Source: Pseudomonadota bacterium (GTDB lineage Bacteria > Pseudomonadota > Alphaproteobacteria > Rhizobiales > Pleomorphomonadaceae). Taken from it: a stretch of 64,000 bases of DNA. Under the pieces are notes generated by a model. The model searched no databases. It was not told the DNA's origin and saw only the letters and a program-made list of their open reading frames with translations. Made by a program: the position numbers and the translations under genes. The DNA lies in contig JAGSYV010000011.1 of the NCBI GenBank assembly GCA_018262505.1, forward strand, positions 1 through 64,000, given 5' to 3'. Positions 9,188 through 16,429 of the stretch are shown piece by piece. Within the stretch, counting starts at the first letter, position 1; every line of letters begins with the position of its first letter.

Positions 9188-9769
9188 ATGGTTCGGCTCA
9201 ATCGCATCTATACCCGCACCGGCGACGACGGATCGAGCGGTCTTTCCACCGGCGAGCGTCGGCCGAAGGATGACGCGCGTTTCGAAGCGATCGGCGGCGT
9301 CGACGAGACCAATGCGGCGGTCGGTGTCGCGCGGTTGCACATCTCCGAGTATCCCGACCTCGACCTGATGCTGGGCGCCATCCAAAACGATCTGTTCGAT
9401 CTCGGGGCCGATCTCGCAACACCGGAAGCCTTGGAGCCGCCGGCTTTCGAGCCGCTACGCATCCTGCCCGTCCAGGTCGAGCGGCTGGAGAAGGAGATCG
9501 ACTATCTCAACCGCGGCCTTGCGCCGCTCACCACCTTCGTGCTTCCAGGCGGCAGTGACGCAGCGGCTCATCTGCACATGGCACGCACCATTTGCCGACG
9601 GGCCGAGCGGGCCACGGTGACACTCGCCCGCACGGCGGGCGAGAAGGTCAACCCGGAAGCGGTGCGTTATCTCAACCGTCTGTCCGACTTCCTGTTCGTG
9701 GCCAGCCGCTGGGCCAACGACCTAGGCGGTCGCGATGTGCTGTGGGTGCCCGGTCAGAATCGGGAATGA
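9188..9769 (+). CDS. PduO-type cob(I)alamin adenosyltransferase
   Basis: A 193-residue enzyme that transfers adenosyl from ATP to cob(I)alamin, making adenosylcobalamin. The ATP-binding motif TRTGDDGSSGL is at residues 9-19, and the family motifs CRRAERATV and RYLNRLSDFLFV are present. In Rhizobiales a PduO-type enzyme usually serves methylmalonyl-CoA mutase and related B12 enzymes. The 249 bp upstream hold no ORF of note, and I found no B12-box sequence that would make a cobalamin riboswitch. The ATG at 9188 is chosen because the conserved region starts there. Confidence 0.92.
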   Translation: MVRLNRIYTRTGDDGSSGLSTGERRPKDDARFEAIGGVDETNAAVGVARLHISEYPDLDLMLGAIQNDLFDLGADLATPEALEPPAFEPLRILPVQVERLEKEIDYLNRGLAPLTTFVLPGGSDAAAHLHMARTICRRAERATVTLARTAGEKVNPEAVRYLNRLSDFLFVASRWANDLGGRDVLWVPGQNRE

Positions 9770-9819
9770 ATCCGCCGAGGACGCCAAGATTCAAAAGAAT
9801 TCAGGGCGCACGCTGAGCC

Positions 9820-10209
9820 TCAGGCGATCTTCTCGGTGGTGGCCCGGCCGACGAGCGCCTGCGCCACGGCGACGCGAATCTCGGCGAGCGTGAACGGTTT
9901 GGAAATAACGCCACTCACCAGGCTGTCGAGCCCGAAAGCACGTTCGCGCTGGTCGGCGAAGCCTGTCATCAACAGGATGGCGAGGTTGGGAAAGTCACGG
10001 GCAGCGGCCAGCGCCAGAGCGATGCCGTCCATGACAGGCATCATGATATCGGACAGCAACAGATCGAAGTTGCCTTGCTGTACGTTGAGGATCTCCAGCG
10101 CGATGCCGCCATCTTCGGCCTCGACGATCTCATGGCCATCGAGTTCCAGCGCTCTCTTCACGAAAGCCCGGACCGACTCGTCGTCCTCAGTCAGTAGAAT
10201 GCGCGCCAT
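9820..10209 (-). CDS. cpdR: Single-domain response regulator, CpdR-like
   Basis: A 129-residue stand-alone receiver domain. The acidic pocket is TEDDE (residues 8-12), the phosphoacceptor is Asp54 in LLLSDIMMPVMDG, followed by the conserved Thr in LLMTGF and Lys in ISKPFT. The sequence is close to CpdR, which in Caulobacter and Sinorhizobium is phosphorylated by the CckA-ChpT relay and, when unphosphorylated, directs ClpXP to degrade CtrA-related substrates at the cell pole. Start taken at MARILL (10209) with an AGGGGG-type site upstream; the frame is open 12 codons further. Next to hpt, a neighbour pairing seen in other Rhizobiales. Confidence 0.87.
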   Translation of the reverse strand: MARILLTEDDESVRAFVKRALELDGHEIVEAEDGGIALEILNVQQGNFDLLLSDIMMPVMDGIALALAAARDFPNLAILLMTGFADQRERAFGLDSLVSGVISKPFTLAEIRVAVAQALVGRATTEKIA

Positions 10210-10295
10210 GGCAGCCCCCTGGCACTTCCTTTGGAATCGAAACAAATTCGATATGATTGTTACACAACTGAGCAGCTCACACCAGATGAGAGCCC

Positions 10296-10826
10296 TCAGT
10301 CGGTGACGACGCCAACGAAGGGCAGCTGGCGATAAGCATGAGCGGCGTCCATGCCGTAGCCGACCACGAACACATCGGCGCAGGAGAACCCGACGATGTC
10401 GGCCTCGATCTCCGCCTTGCGCTTGCCCGGCTTGTCGAGCAACACGGCCACCTTGACCTCTTTCGCCCCCCGGTCCTCGGTGAGGCGTCGAGCGAAGGCC
10501 AGCGTCCGACCGGATTCCAGGATATCGTCGATGATCAGCACCGAGCGACCGGCGACGTCGGTATCGATGTCGCGAATGATCTTGACGATGCCGGAAGACG
10601 TGGTGCCCGTGCCATAGCTCGACAGCATCATGAACTCCACCTGCGGCTCCAGGCCCTCACGGTGCAGGGCGCGCAGGAGGTCGGCGGCGAACATGAAGCT
10701 GCCCTTGAGGATGGCGATCACCATGAGATCTTCGGGCTGATCGGCGGCAATCTGTTTGGCCATGGCGTCGACGCGCGCGGCGATCGTCTCTTCCGAAAAC
10801 AGCACGTCGATGGTTCTGCCCTTCAT
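10296..10826 (-). CDS. hpt: Hypoxanthine phosphoribosyltransferase
   Basis: A 176-residue purine salvage enzyme that converts hypoxanthine or guanine and PRPP to IMP or GMP. The PRPP-binding loop reads VLIIDDILESGRTLAF (about residues 95-110), the flexible loop contains SSYG, and the base-contact region DVFVVGYGMD lies near the C-terminus. Length is normal. A candidate promoter lies about 105-135 bp upstream, overlapping the 3' end of the preceding zinc-ribbon gene. Confidence 0.95.
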   Translation of the reverse strand: MKGRTIDVLFSEETIAARVDAMAKQIAADQPEDLMVIAILKGSFMFAADLLRALHREGLEPQVEFMMLSSYGTGTTSSGIVKIIRDIDTDVAGRSVLIIDDILESGRTLAFARRLTEDRGAKEVKVAVLLDKPGKRKAEIEADIVGFSCADVFVVGYGMDAAHAYRQLPFVGVVTD

Positions 10827-10931
10827 CCCGGTCTCCTGAGGTCGCGACGGTCGATGAGCCCCGATCCACCACGGACCGGCAAAGGGCGCGCATCCGGAAC
10901 CGTCGCACAGCCCCGGCCGCTTTCGGGCGGA

Positions 10932-10961
10932 GCTATATTACGGCTAATGCTGGTCTGTAAA
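10932..10961 (-). promoter_or_regulatory. Candidate sigma70-type promoter upstream of hpt
   Basis: On the minus strand TTTACA (10961-10956) is followed after 18 nt by TATAGC (10937-10932). It overlaps the last codons of the zinc-ribbon gene and points at hpt. Short AT-rich element in otherwise GC-rich sequence. Confidence 0.35.
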
Positions 10962-11951
10962 CCGGACTTCCACGGTCACCGACGCTTCTGGGGGCGCGAG
11001 AAGCCGAGTCTTGAAGTGCGCCTTGCCCATCTGGTCGATGTTGAGCTGCGGCAGGGTATAGTTCCAGGCATAGACATCGCGGCCGGTCGACGACTTCAGC
11101 GTGACCCGGACCGCCGGCAAGTTCTTGGATTCGTTTCCGAGGTTGACAATGTCGCCATCCACCACCAGCACCGGCGTCGAGCCATCCATCTCCTGATGGG
11201 CGGCGACGTTCTGGAAATCGAGCCCTCGCAGATTTACCTTGAGGCCAATCAGTTCGTAGATGCCGGCAAAATCGGGGAGAGTCGCGACGATCCGTTCGCG
11301 ACCGATCACCGCGACCACGCAGAACAGCACCAGAAAGCTGATCAAGAGCGCCGAGGCGACCGGCGTCGACAGGTGCCGATCGAGCATGACCATGGTCGAA
11401 GACCCTCGTCGTGCCTTCTTGCCGCGCGTCTTGCGACCACGCCCGAAACCGGCCGGTGGCGCGTCGATGGTCGGAGAAACTTCGGCCTCGACCGGAGGCG
11501 ATACCTCTTCTGCCTCAGTCTTCTCGGTTTCTCCTGCGGTCGGCCCGGTTGCGAACAGGTCGTCGATAGCCGACTGATCATTGCCGTCTTCCGTGGTCTC
11601 GGATGCCGCTTTCTCAGCCGCTTCGTCATCGTCGGGGCCTGACGCGAAAAGATCGTCGATGGCCGACTGGTCGTTGACCCCGCTTTCCTTGGCAGTAGCC
11701 GCCTCGGCATCGAAGCCGCTCTTGGGGCCATCGCCGACAATGGCGTCGCGCCACTCATCTTCACTGGGCTCAGGTCCGCTGCTCGGCGACCGGACAACGG
11801 GAGGAGCAGCGACCGGCGCTTCGGGATAGTCGTTTGGCATCGCGTGCCAGACCGTGCCGCAGCGGGCACAGCGCACCTTGCGGCCGGTGACGCCGAGCGT
11901 GCCGTCGGCTACCTGGTACCCCGTCTCGCAGGCGGGGCAGACAATTCTCAT
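10944..11951 (-). CDS. MJ0042-type zinc-ribbon membrane protein with DUF3426-like C-terminus
   Basis: A 335-residue protein. Residues 1-35 are an MJ0042/zinc-ribbon finger (C5PAC8 and C28ARC31). Residues 40-195 are acidic and low-complexity and contain a duplicated motif, NDQSAIDDLFASGP at 93-106 and NDQSAIDDLFATGP at 124-137. A basic patch (RGRKTRGKKARRG) precedes one transmembrane helix (about 212-232), so the finger and linker should be cytoplasmic and the C-terminal domain, which contains VDGDIVNLGNESKNLPAVRV, periplasmic. Function unknown. Start is at MRIVCPAC because the finger begins there; an in-frame start lies 28 codons upstream. Divergent from ftsEX. Confidence 0.85.
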   Translation of the reverse strand: MRIVCPACETGYQVADGTLGVTGRKVRCARCGTVWHAMPNDYPEAPVAAPPVVRSPSSGPEPSEDEWRDAIVGDGPKSGFDAEAATAKESGVNDQSAIDDLFASGPDDDEAAEKAASETTEDGNDQSAIDDLFATGPTAGETEKTEAEEVSPPVEAEVSPTIDAPPAGFGRGRKTRGKKARRGSSTMVMLDRHLSTPVASALLISFLVLFCVVAVIGRERIVATLPDFAGIYELIGLKVNLRGLDFQNVAAHQEMDGSTPVLVVDGDIVNLGNESKNLPAVRVTLKSSTGRDVYAWNYTLPQLNIDQMGKAHFKTRLLAPPEASVTVEVRFTDQH

Positions 11952-12168
11952 CTTCGGCCCCCGATTGGCCGCCGACCGGCTTGTTTGGGAGAGGTGGGCG
12001 ACGCATCTCCCCCATTGCCACCGTGGCTTTTCCAAGGGATGGCGGCAACATACTTAATGAAACGTTAAGGACAAGGGCCGCAACATCAATTATGAGGTCT
12101 GGGGACAACCACAAGAAGCCTCAAAGCAGGCCCATCGTGGTGGGAACTGCCTGATGGAGGCAGGCAAG
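11952..12168. other. Intergenic region between zinc-ribbon gene and ftsE repeat
   Basis: With the repeat that follows, this makes a 544 bp gap between divergent genes. This part holds no convincing gene. It contains a short AT-richer patch around 12048-12095 that could hold promoters for either direction, but I cannot name a specific element. Confidence 0.4.
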
Positions 12169-12495
12169 GCGGAAGCCAAGGGCCGGAGGCCCGCCGGCGA
12201 TTGAGGCGGAATGAACAACAAGAAGTCGCGAAGCGGCTTCCGGCGCCAAGCGGCGCCGCGCGGAGCGGGGCTTTCGGGACGAAGCCCCGAAAGACGGAAA
12301 GCGGAGCGGAAGCCAAGGGCCGGAGGCCCGCCGGCGACTGAGGCGGAAAAGAATAAACAAGAAGCCGCGTCAGCGGCTTCCGGCGCCAAACGGCGCCGCG
12401 CAGAGCGGGTCTTTCGGGACGAAGCCCCGAAAGACGGAAAGCGGAGCGGAAGCCAAGGGCCGAAGGCCCGCCGGCGACTGAGGCGGAAAAGAAGC
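12169..12495. repeat. Tandem repeat, unit 137-140 bp, 2.3 copies, immediately upstream of ftsE
   Basis: Copy 1 spans about 12171-12307 (137 bp), copy 2 12308-12447 (140 bp) and a partial copy 3 12448-12495 (48 bp). All begin GGAAGCCAAGGGCCG and are nearly identical, differing mainly in the spacer around 12211-12235 and 12348-12372. Each full unit is built of inverted repeats: GGGCC/GGCCC, GAAGCCGC-gtca-GCGGCTTC (12361-12380, perfect in copy 2), GGCGCC/GGCGCC, and CTTTCGGG/CCCGAAAG (12411-12418 with 12426-12433). The ftsE ATG (12496) is the next base after the repeat, so the repeat supplies its ribosome-binding region. Both strands are open in one frame, but the translations are low-complexity and probably not proteins. 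Confidence 0.85.
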
Positions 12496-13155
12496 ATGAT
12501 CAGGTTTGAAAATGTCGGTCTCCGCTATGGAACGGGGCGAGAGGTGCTGAGCGATCTGACCTTCTCGATCGCTCCCCATTCCTTCCAGTTTCTGACCGGC
12601 CCTTCCGGCGCCGGCAAGACGACGTTGATCCGTCTTCTGTTCCTCAACCTCAAGCCGACGCGCGGCCTCATCTCCATCTTCGGCAAGGACACCGCCCTCC
12701 TGAGACGCGCCGACATGCCGGCGTTGCGCCGCCGCATCGGCGTCGTCTTCCAGGACTTCCGCCTGCTCGACCACCTGACCACCTATGAGAATGTGGCGCT
12801 GCCCTACCGCGTGCTCGGCAAGGACGAGGCGAGCTATCGCGCCGACGTCGCCGACCTGCTCGACTGGGTCGGCCTCGGCGACCGCAAGCACGTCTACCCG
12901 CCGGTGCTGTCGGGCGGGGAGAAGCAGCGTGCCGCGATCGCCCGCGCGCTGATCACCAAGCCGGAATTCCTGCTCGCCGATGAACCGACCGGCAACGTCG
13001 ATCCGCCGCTTGCCCGTCGCCTGCTGCGCCTCTTCCTGGAACTCAACCGCCTCGGCACCGCCGTGCTCATCGCCACCCACGACATCGGTCTGATGGACCA
13101 GCTCGACGTGCGACGCATGGTGATCGAAGGCGGCCATCTCGAGATCTACGAATGA
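12496..13155 (+). CDS. ftsE: Cell division ATP-binding protein FtsE
   Basis: A 219-residue ABC ATPase that, with FtsX, controls cell-wall hydrolase activation at the division site. Walker A is TGPSGAGKTT (about residues 34-43), the signature is LSGGEKQRAAIARAL, Walker B is FLLADEPTGNVD, and the switch histidine is in IATHD. The ATG at 12496 matches the usual N-terminus (MIRFENVGLRYG). The frame remains open upstream through the tandem repeat to an ATG at 12211, which would add 95 basic, repetitive residues; I treat that as non-coding. No strong Shine-Dalgarno is visible (AAAAGAAG). Overlaps ftsX by 4 bp (ATGA). Confidence 0.95.
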   Translation: MIRFENVGLRYGTGREVLSDLTFSIAPHSFQFLTGPSGAGKTTLIRLLFLNLKPTRGLISIFGKDTALLRRADMPALRRRIGVVFQDFRLLDHLTTYENVALPYRVLGKDEASYRADVADLLDWVGLGDRKHVYPPVLSGGEKQRAAIARALITKPEFLLADEPTGNVDPPLARRLLRLFLELNRLGTAVLIATHDIGLMDQLDVRRMVIEGGHLEIYE

Positions 13156-14117
13156 AAATGGCGGTCCCCAAACGCACCAGAATCGCCATCAAGGCCAAAG
13201 TCAGGCCGAACTCCGAGGCGGATGGCGCCTCGCCAATCGTGCCGCCGCAGGCCATCGCCGGCCGCACGCTGGTCCTGGTCATCGCCATCATGACCTTCCT
13301 CGCCGGCTTTACCATCGCCGTCGTCTCGGTGATCGATCGGGCCGCCAATGCTTGGGCCTCCGACATCGGCCGCGAGGTGACCATCGAGGTCAGGCCGCTC
13401 GATGGCGTCGCGATCAGTGGCGAAGTCGAGAAGGCGGTGGCATTGGCCCAGGAATTCCCCGGCGTCGGCAGCGCCCATGGCCTGAGCGATGCGGAGACGC
13501 AACGGTTGTTGGAACCCTGGCTCGGACCGGGCACCGACCTTTCCGCTTTGCCGGTGCCTCGCCTGGTCGTCGTTTCGATCGATGACGCCACCGCCTTCGA
13601 CGCCAAGGCACTTGCCGACGCGGTCAGCCGCCAGATCAGGGGCGGCAGCGTCGATGATCATGCGCTCTGGATCGACCGCTTGTCGGCCATGGCGTCCTCC
13701 ATGGTGTTCGCCGGCATCGGCCTGATGATGCTGATGCTGGTCGCCCTTGTCCTCTCGGTCGTGTTCGCCACACGCGCCGCCATGGCGGGAAACCGCGATG
13801 TCATCGAGGTTCTGCACTTCTGTGGGGCCGAGGATCGCTTCATCGCCGGTCAGTTCCAGCGCCGTTTCCTGCTGTTCGGCGTCGAAGGCGGCGCCATCGG
13901 CGGCGCACTGGCGCTTCTTGCCATGGCCATCACCGCCTGGGTGATCGGCGGTTCGACTGGCCGACCCGGCGCCGACCAGCTTGAGGCGCTGTTCGGTCGC
14001 TTCGAGCTGCCGGGAACCGCCTATGGTCTGGTGCTGGCGCTCGTCGTGGCGGTTGCGCTGTTGACGGCGCTGACGTCCCGCCTTGCCGTGCAAAGGTCAC
14101 TTTCGGCACTCGATTGA
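13152..14117 (+). CDS. ftsX: Cell division protein FtsX
   Basis: A 321-residue membrane partner of FtsE. A cytoplasmic N-terminal tail (about 36 residues) leads into TM1 (TLVLVIAIMTFLAGFTIAVV), a periplasmic domain of roughly 110 residues, then three further helices around 190-210, 240-265 and 290-315. This is the four-TM FtsX layout with the periplasmic loop that contacts amidase activators. Translation is coupled to ftsE through the ATGA overlap. A perfect inverted repeat, ATTGACAA/TTGTCAAT (14113-14120 and 14143-14150), spans its stop codon. Confidence 0.93.
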   Translation: MKMAVPKRTRIAIKAKVRPNSEADGASPIVPPQAIAGRTLVLVIAIMTFLAGFTIAVVSVIDRAANAWASDIGREVTIEVRPLDGVAISGEVEKAVALAQEFPGVGSAHGLSDAETQRLLEPWLGPGTDLSALPVPRLVVVSIDDATAFDAKALADAVSRQIRGGSVDDHALWIDRLSAMASSMVFAGIGLMMLMLVALVLSVVFATRAAMAGNRDVIEVLHFCGAEDRFIAGQFQRRFLLFGVEGGAIGGALALLAMAITAWVIGGSTGRPGADQLEALFGRFELPGTAYGLVLALVVAVALLTALTSRLAVQRSLSALD

Positions 14118-14177
14118 CAAGCCGGACGGAAGATCGCGGGATTTGTCAATTGTCGACCGATTTCCTAGAATGCCGTC

Positions 14178-14876
14178 ATGATGGAATCGTCCGCTCCCAC
14201 GAGAGAGACAGCCGACGGGCCCCAGCAAGCCTTCGGTGAGCGCACCCGCGCCCGCCGATCAATAGGCATCATCATCGCGGCCGCCCTGCTGATTGGCAGC
14301 GGCTTCTTCTTCGGCGGCTTCTTCCGTTTCGTCGATACCATCGTCAATTACCAGACACCCTCGCCGCTGGCCGCCGACGGCATCGTCGTGCTCACCGGCG
14401 GTGCCGAGCGCATCACCGGGGCCATTGAACTGATGACCGCCGGCAAGGCACGGCGTCTGCTGATCTCCGGCGTTCATCCCGGCACGTCGGCAACGCGATT
14501 AGGCCGCATGGTCGAAGCAGAGCCGGACATGATGGCCTGTTGCGTCGATCTTGACCGCCGCGCCGCCAACACCATCGGCAATGCCCTCGAGACGGCCAAA
14601 TGGGCGCGGCGCAACGGCTTCCTGTCGCTGATCGTCGTCACATCCGCCTATCACATGCCGCGCTCCATGCTGGAGCTGTCGCATGCCATGCCGGATATCC
14701 GGCTCATTCCCTACCCGGTGACCCGCCCCGGCCTGACGTTGGTCAATTGGTCGGAGGACCGAGGCATGATCCTGCTTCTCCTGCAAGAATACCTGAAGTA
14801 TACGGCAACACGCCTTCGCCTGTCGCTCGTCGGTGTCGACGATCTCGCCGAACTCATCGGCGGAGCTTTTGGCTGA
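14178..14876 (+). CDS. YdcF family protein (DUF218)
   Basis: A 232-residue protein with one N-terminal membrane helix (about residues 30-50, IGIIIAAALLIGSGFFFGGF) and a DUF218/YdcF domain: GIVVLTGGAERI, RLLISGVHPGT, DLDRRAANTIGNALETAKWAR and VVTSAYHMPRSMLEL. Related proteins (SanA, ElyC) act in envelope integrity and in vancomycin or undecaprenyl-phosphate phenotypes; the molecular role is unsettled. Part of the conserved rhizobial order ftsE-ftsX-ydcF-plsC. Confidence 0.88.
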   Translation: MMESSAPTRETADGPQQAFGERTRARRSIGIIIAAALLIGSGFFFGGFFRFVDTIVNYQTPSPLAADGIVVLTGGAERITGAIELMTAGKARRLLISGVHPGTSATRLGRMVEAEPDMMACCVDLDRRAANTIGNALETAKWARRNGFLSLIVVTSAYHMPRSMLELSHAMPDIRLIPYPVTRPGLTLVNWSEDRGMILLLLQEYLKYTATRLRLSLVGVDDLAELIGGAFG

Positions 14877-14922
14877 CGCATCCGCCCGAAAAGTTGCAAG
14901 ACTTTTTGGATAAGCGGATGCG
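14877..14922. repeat. Nested intergenic palindrome, rhizobial-type repeat element
   Basis: Outer arms CGCATCCGC (14877-14885) and GCGGATGCG (14914-14922) are perfect complements. They enclose an inner stem AAAAGT/ACTTTT separated by TGCAAG. The sequence following the right arm (CAAAACGAAA) and the overall design match palindromic elements that recur between genes in Rhizobiales genomes. Lies in the 81 bp gap between ydcF and plsC. A related element is at 50080-50123. Confidence 0.55.
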
Positions 14923-14957
14923 CAAAACGAAAGCCTGCCCACCCCGGAAGACGATCC

Positions 14958-15740
14958 ATGCTGATCCGCTCCTATCTCTACAGCTTCGCCTTCTTCTCGG
15001 TGACCGCCGTCATGGCCATTCTCGGCGCCCCCTTCGCGCTCGGCGGCCACCGTGGCGTGATGATCGTCGTGAAGGCCTGGACCTCCACGCTGATCGGCCT
15101 GCACAGCCTCATCACCGGCACGCGCCACGAATACCGTCATCTCGAGCGCATCCCGCCGGGAGGTTTCATCCTGGCGTCCAAGCATCAGTCCACCTTCGAG
15201 ACATTGGCGCTGGTGCCATTGCTCGCCGATCCCGCCTTCATCCTGAAGCGGGAGCTGACCTGGATTCCGGTCTTCGGCTGGTGGCTGAAGCTTGCCGGTA
15301 ACATAGCGATCGACCGCGGCAGCCCCACCGCGGCCCTCAGAAAGGTGATCGAGGGCACCCGCGTCGCCGTCGCCGCCGGCCGCCAGGTGATCATATTTCC
15401 TGAGGGCACGCGCGCCGAAGCCGGTGCCCGGCCGGACTACAAGCAGGGCATCGCCCAGATCTACAAGTCGCTCGATGTACCCGTGCTTCCCGTCGCCCAC
15501 AACGCCGGTACCGTCTGGCCGCGCAAGGCGCGCTTCCACCGACGCGGCACCATCGTCGTGGAAATTCTCGAGCCGATTCCGCCCGGCCTCAAGCCGCGCG
15601 ACATGTTTCAGAAGCTGGAGAACGAGATCGAGGCGGCCTGCGATCGGTTGCTGGTCGAGGCGGCGGCGCGCGGCGATGATTTGCCGGCAACGGCGCGCGC
15701 GCGCGTCGACGAGCTGACGGCAAGCGATACCTCAGTCTGA
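14958..15740 (+). CDS. plsC: 1-acyl-sn-glycerol-3-phosphate acyltransferase (PlsC family)
   Basis: A 260-residue membrane-bound acyltransferase that makes phosphatidic acid from lysophosphatidic acid. N-terminal hydrophobic segments (about residues 6-30 and 38-52) precede the catalytic block KHQSTFET (His76), in which the usual HX4D reads HX4E (Glu81). Motif III, FPEGTR, is at 147-152. The Asp-to-Glu change is one I believe occurs in other rhizobial PlsC proteins and need not abolish activity. GGAAGA upstream supports the start. The 3' end overlaps convergent chaC by 9 bp. Confidence 0.9.
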   Translation: MLIRSYLYSFAFFSVTAVMAILGAPFALGGHRGVMIVVKAWTSTLIGLHSLITGTRHEYRHLERIPPGGFILASKHQSTFETLALVPLLADPAFILKRELTWIPVFGWWLKLAGNIAIDRGSPTAALRKVIEGTRVAVAAGRQVIIFPEGTRAEAGARPDYKQGIAQIYKSLDVPVLPVAHNAGTVWPRKARFHRRGTIVVEILEPIPPGLKPRDMFQKLENEIEAACDRLLVEAAARGDDLPATARARVDELTASDTSV

Positions 15741-16274
15741 GGGCTCGTTGCCCGCCCCCACAAGCGCCGCGACGATCCTCTCGAGCGCCTGGTCGCGGAT
15801 GCCCATGTCCTGCAAGCGCTTGAGCGTTGCGGTCACATAGTCTATGTTCGGGCCCATCTCGCCGCTGCTCTGCCGAATGATGGCCAGTATTTCCCCGAAA
15901 TCGAGGCCCCCGGCATATTGTTCATGTCCCTGGTTGGCGACGTAGACCAACGCCCCAACCGTCTCGCCGCTGGCAAGCCGCGCCGGCCGGACGACCTCGT
16001 GGTACACCATGGAGATCTGCTCGCGCGCCCTGAGATAGGCGACCACTGCCTCACGATCCGCCTCGGCGACCTCGAAGGCGACGCCATGGCAGGAGCCGCC
16101 ACGATCGAGACCGAACACCAAGCCTGGGTTTTCCGGTGTGCCGCGATAATGCGTTGAGCGAATGCAGAGCGCGCGACGGACGCCGTGCATCCGCGCCTGT
16201 TCTGCCCTGAGATATGGAAAGCCGGGGTTCCACATCAGCGAGCCATAGCCGAACACCCAGATGCTCGCGTCCAT
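15732..16274 (-). CDS. chaC: ChaC-type gamma-glutamylcyclotransferase
   Basis: A 180-residue glutathione-specific gamma-glutamylcyclotransferase-like protein, which would release 5-oxoproline and Cys-Gly from glutathione. The substrate loop FGYGSLMWNPGF is at residues 8-19 and the catalytic glutamate is in LRAREQ (Glu85). The ATG at 16274 puts the conserved VFGYGSLMW near the N-terminus and has GGACGGAG upstream; the frame is open another 42 codons. Convergent with plsC and divergent from the DUF2125 gene. Confidence 0.9.
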   Translation of the reverse strand: MDASIWVFGYGSLMWNPGFPYLRAEQARMHGVRRALCIRSTHYRGTPENPGLVFGLDRGGSCHGVAFEVAEADREAVVAYLRAREQISMVYHEVVRPARLASGETVGALVYVANQGHEQYAGGLDFGEILAIIRQSSGEMGPNIDYVTATLKRLQDMGIRDQALERIVAALVGAGNEPSD

Positions 16275-16429
16275 CCTTCCGCTCCGTCCTGTCGCCGTCA
16301 AAATGCGTAACATCCCGATCGCCGAATGCAACGCCCGGCGAAGACGATTCCATCTTTCGCCACATTGCTCTAGTGGATGGAAGGTGAACAGTGCGTCCAT
16401 GGGGGGCGCCTGTCTTGCGGGGAAGCGTC

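Noticed and set aside
8986-9385. Minus-strand frames in and over the region before the adenosyltransferase
   Set aside because: They overlap the conserved adenosyltransferase coding sequence or lack ribosome sites and family similarity.
12169-12495. CRISPR array
   Set aside because: Units of 137-140 bp are nearly identical along their whole length, with no short repeats separated by unique spacers and no cas genes.
12090-12497. Minus-strand frame through the ftsE tandem repeat
   Set aside because: Its translation repeats Pro/Leu/Arg/Ser-rich segments because of the DNA repeat. Such frames are typically annotation artefacts of repetitive GC-rich DNA.
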